Position numbers and translations under genes: made by a program. From assembly GCA_965277275.1 (NCBI GenBank), contig CBDICG010000001.1:496001-560000 (forward strand): a DNA stretch of 64,000 nucleotides, given 5' to 3'. The DNA is from HLUCCA09 sp965277275. Lineage in GTDB: Bacteria; Pseudomonadota; Alphaproteobacteria; Rhodobacterales; Rhodobacteraceae. The notes under the pieces were generated by a model. It ran no database searches. It saw only the letters and a program-made list of their open reading frames with translations, and was not told the DNA's origin. Of the stretch, positions 62,583 to 64,000 are shown piece after piece. Positions within the stretch are counted from its first letter, which is position 1, and every line of letters begins with the position of its first letter.

Positions 62583-64000
62583 TCAATCCTGCAGGTCGAT
62601 GATCAGGTTGCCGTGCACATCTGTCTGAGCAACGGCATCGGGCGGGACGATGATGGTCGACTCGCGCTCCTCGAAGAGCGCCGGCCCCGCGATAGGCACC
62701 GCTGTCTCGACCCGGTAGCGGTCGTAGACCGGGGTTTCGACAAAGCCGTTCGCCTCGCTGAAGTAGACCTGCCGTGCGCCCTTTTGGGCCGCGCCGTCGC
62801 TCAGAGCTGCGGTGGGTTCCAGAACGGGCTTTGGCCCCGAAACCAGAACACGCCACGAGATCACCTCGATCTCCATCTTCTCGGCACGCCCGAACAGCTC
62901 CTTGTAGCGGCCCACGAAAAGCCGCTCGACCTCGCCTCTGTCACCTGCGTCCAAGACAGTGCGTGGGATTGAAACTTCGACCTCGTATCCCTGCCCAAGG
63001 TATCGCATGAGCGCACCGACGGTCGTCGATGCGTCCTGAGGGGCCACACCAGCCGAGGTGACAAGGCGTTGGCCCTCCTCCTCCAACTCCGCGACCATTG
63101 CGTTGATCCGATCGAGGTCGAGCGCGGTGACGTTCTCGATCGCGGCGCGCACGAACTCGAATGACGTGGGCGACGCGAGGAACCCGAAGGCCGAGGCAAC
63201 GCCCGCGCCGACCGGACAGATCACGCGGCGCACCCCCATGCGGCGGGCAAGGTTGGCGGCATGCACCGGCCCTGCCCCGCCGATGGCAAGAAGCGCAAAG
63301 TCCTGAACCTTGCGCCCGCTTTCGAGCGCGTGGATCGTGGCGGCCTGCGCCATGCTCTCGTTGACGGTTTCGTAGATCCCCCACGCGGCTTCGACAACGG
63401 AAAGGCCGAGCGGCTCGGCCAACGCGCGATGAATCGCGCCTTCGGACGCCTCCTTGCTCAGCGCCATGTCGCCGCCGAGAAAGGAGGCGGCGTCGAGATA
63501 GCCGAGCACGAGGTCGGCATCGGTCACGGTCGGCTGGGTGCCACCGAGGCCGTAGCACGCCGGGCCCGGCTTGGAGCTTGCGCTTTCTGGCCCGACACGG
63601 ATCAGCCCGAGCTTGTCAACATGCGCGATGGAGCCACCGCCCGCACCAATCTCGATCATGTCGATCACGGGCACCTGCAGCGGCAACCCGCTGCCCTTGG
63701 CAAAGCGGAAGACGCGCGCGACCTCGAAACTGTCGGTCTTCAGTGCTTCGCCATCCTGAATGAGGCACGCCTTCGCGGTTGTGCCACCCATGTCGAAACA
63801 CAGGATGTTGGGCTCTTGGGCAAGCTTGCCGAACACGGCCGCCGCCTGCGCGCCCCCGGCCGGGCCGGATTGCACAAGCCGGATCGGATACTTGACGGCG
63901 GTTTCATGGTGGACGGTGCCGCCATCCGCCAGCATCAGGAACAGATCCTCCGGTAGTTCCAGCCGGGACATCTCCGAGACCAGGCGCTCGATGTACGTGC
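62583..64000 (-). CDS. Hydantoinase A / N-methylhydantoinase family subunit (5' part missing)
   Basis: ATP-dependent amidohydrolase or carboxylase subunit of the HyuA/AcxA type. At least 472 codons are visible; the frame runs off the right edge, so the N-terminal domain is outside. The ATP-grasp actin-like core LCFDMGGTTAKACLI and IGAGGGSIAHVD are clear, with ALLAIGGAGPVHAANLARRMG and VCPVGAGVASAFGFLASP-type motifs typical of the family (read here as ICPVGAGVASAFGFL). An HyuB partner would be expected beyond the edge. It heads the catabolic operon; related proteins include hydantoinases, 5-oxoprolinases and acetophenone or acetone carboxylases, and the sequence does not decide between them. 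Confidence 0.88.
   Translation of the reverse strand, partial: TYIERLVSEMSRLELPEDLFLMLADGGTVHHETAVKYPIRLVQSGPAGGAQAAAVFGKLAQEPNILCFDMGGTTAKACLIQDGEALKTDSFEVARVFRFAKGSGLPLQVPVIDMIEIGAGGGSIAHVDKLGLIRVGPESASSKPGPACYGLGGTQPTVTDADLVLGYLDAASFLGGDMALSKEASEGAIHRALAEPLGLSVVEAAWGIYETVNESMAQAATIHALESGRKVQDFALLAIGGAGPVHAANLARRMGVRRVICPVGAGVASAFGFLASPTSFEFVRAAIENVTALDLDRINAMVAELEEEGQRLVTSAGVAPQDASTTVGALMRYLGQGYEVEVSIPRTVLDAGDRGEVERLFVGRYKELFGRAEKMEIEVISWRVLVSGPKPVLEPTAALSDGAAQKGARQVYFSEANGFVETPVYDRYRVETAVPIAGPALFEERESTIIVPPDAVAQTDVHGNLIIDLQD

Overview
The window is high-GC DNA from an alphaproteobacterium, most likely a member of the Rhodobacteraceae (Roseobacter group). The evidence is the strong G/C third-position bias, gene neighbourhoods such as ligA-recG and ppiD-trpE, a VPLPA-type C-terminal sorting signal, and two exact copies of the alphaproteobacterial LexA box (GTTC-N7-GTTC). 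It reads as chromosomal core with a few accessory patches. No CRISPR array, rRNA operon or prophage was seen.

Layout. 1-7.3 kb: the 3' part of ureD (a urease operon lies off the left edge), then pyrC, pyrE, dnaB, alr and an MlaE/MlaF-type lipid ABC transporter. 7.4-13.2 kb: a LysM protein, a LOG-family hydrolase, and a leftward run of DUF6314, bioY, radA and cvpA genes. 13.3-20.1 kb: purB, two small secreted proteins that share a cysteine-loop motif, an isolated fliG-like gene, trmFO, a methyltransferase and gluQRS. 20.1-25.6 kb: hisI, a NifU/IscU-like scaffold, a new-looking LexA-boxed 39-residue membrane protein gene with its own terminator, then recG and ligA. 25.7-34.8 kb: an aminotransferase, ppiD, trpE, a 46-residue membrane protein, gap, coaD, a CBS-domain protein and mmsA. 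35.5-39.0 kb: a GAF protein, a YbdK-type carboxylate-amine ligase, a DUF2161 protein and an L,D-transpeptidase. 39.2-42.2 kb: a tightly overlapping operon of isobutyryl-CoA dehydrogenase, 3-hydroxyisobutyryl-CoA hydrolase and mmsB; with mmsA 5 kb upstream it rebuilds the lower valine degradation route. 42.2-52.9 kb: an exosortase-type surface protein, uvrA with a LexA box, an MFS transporter, lpdA, a DUF924 protein, a sensor kinase and a metallo-hydrolase.

At 52.9 kb a tRNA-Asn(GTT) gene is followed by an IS3-family element whose orfB is frameshifted, abutted by an inverted 88-bp remnant of a related element. From 54.7 kb to the right edge lies a leftward catabolic operon: an enoyl-CoA hydratase, a FadB-like protein without a recognisable NAD site, a thiolase, an aldehyde dehydrogenase, a 3-hydroxyacyl-CoA dehydrogenase, an acyl-CoA dehydrogenase and a hydantoinase-A family protein. 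It looks like a CoA-dependent beta-oxidation pathway for an unidentified substrate.

The two observations most worth following are the SOS-boxed small membrane protein gene at 21.2-21.4 kb, and a dispersed intergenic element (GC hairpin running into TATTT-N4-CCAAGATGAA) found four times in the window.
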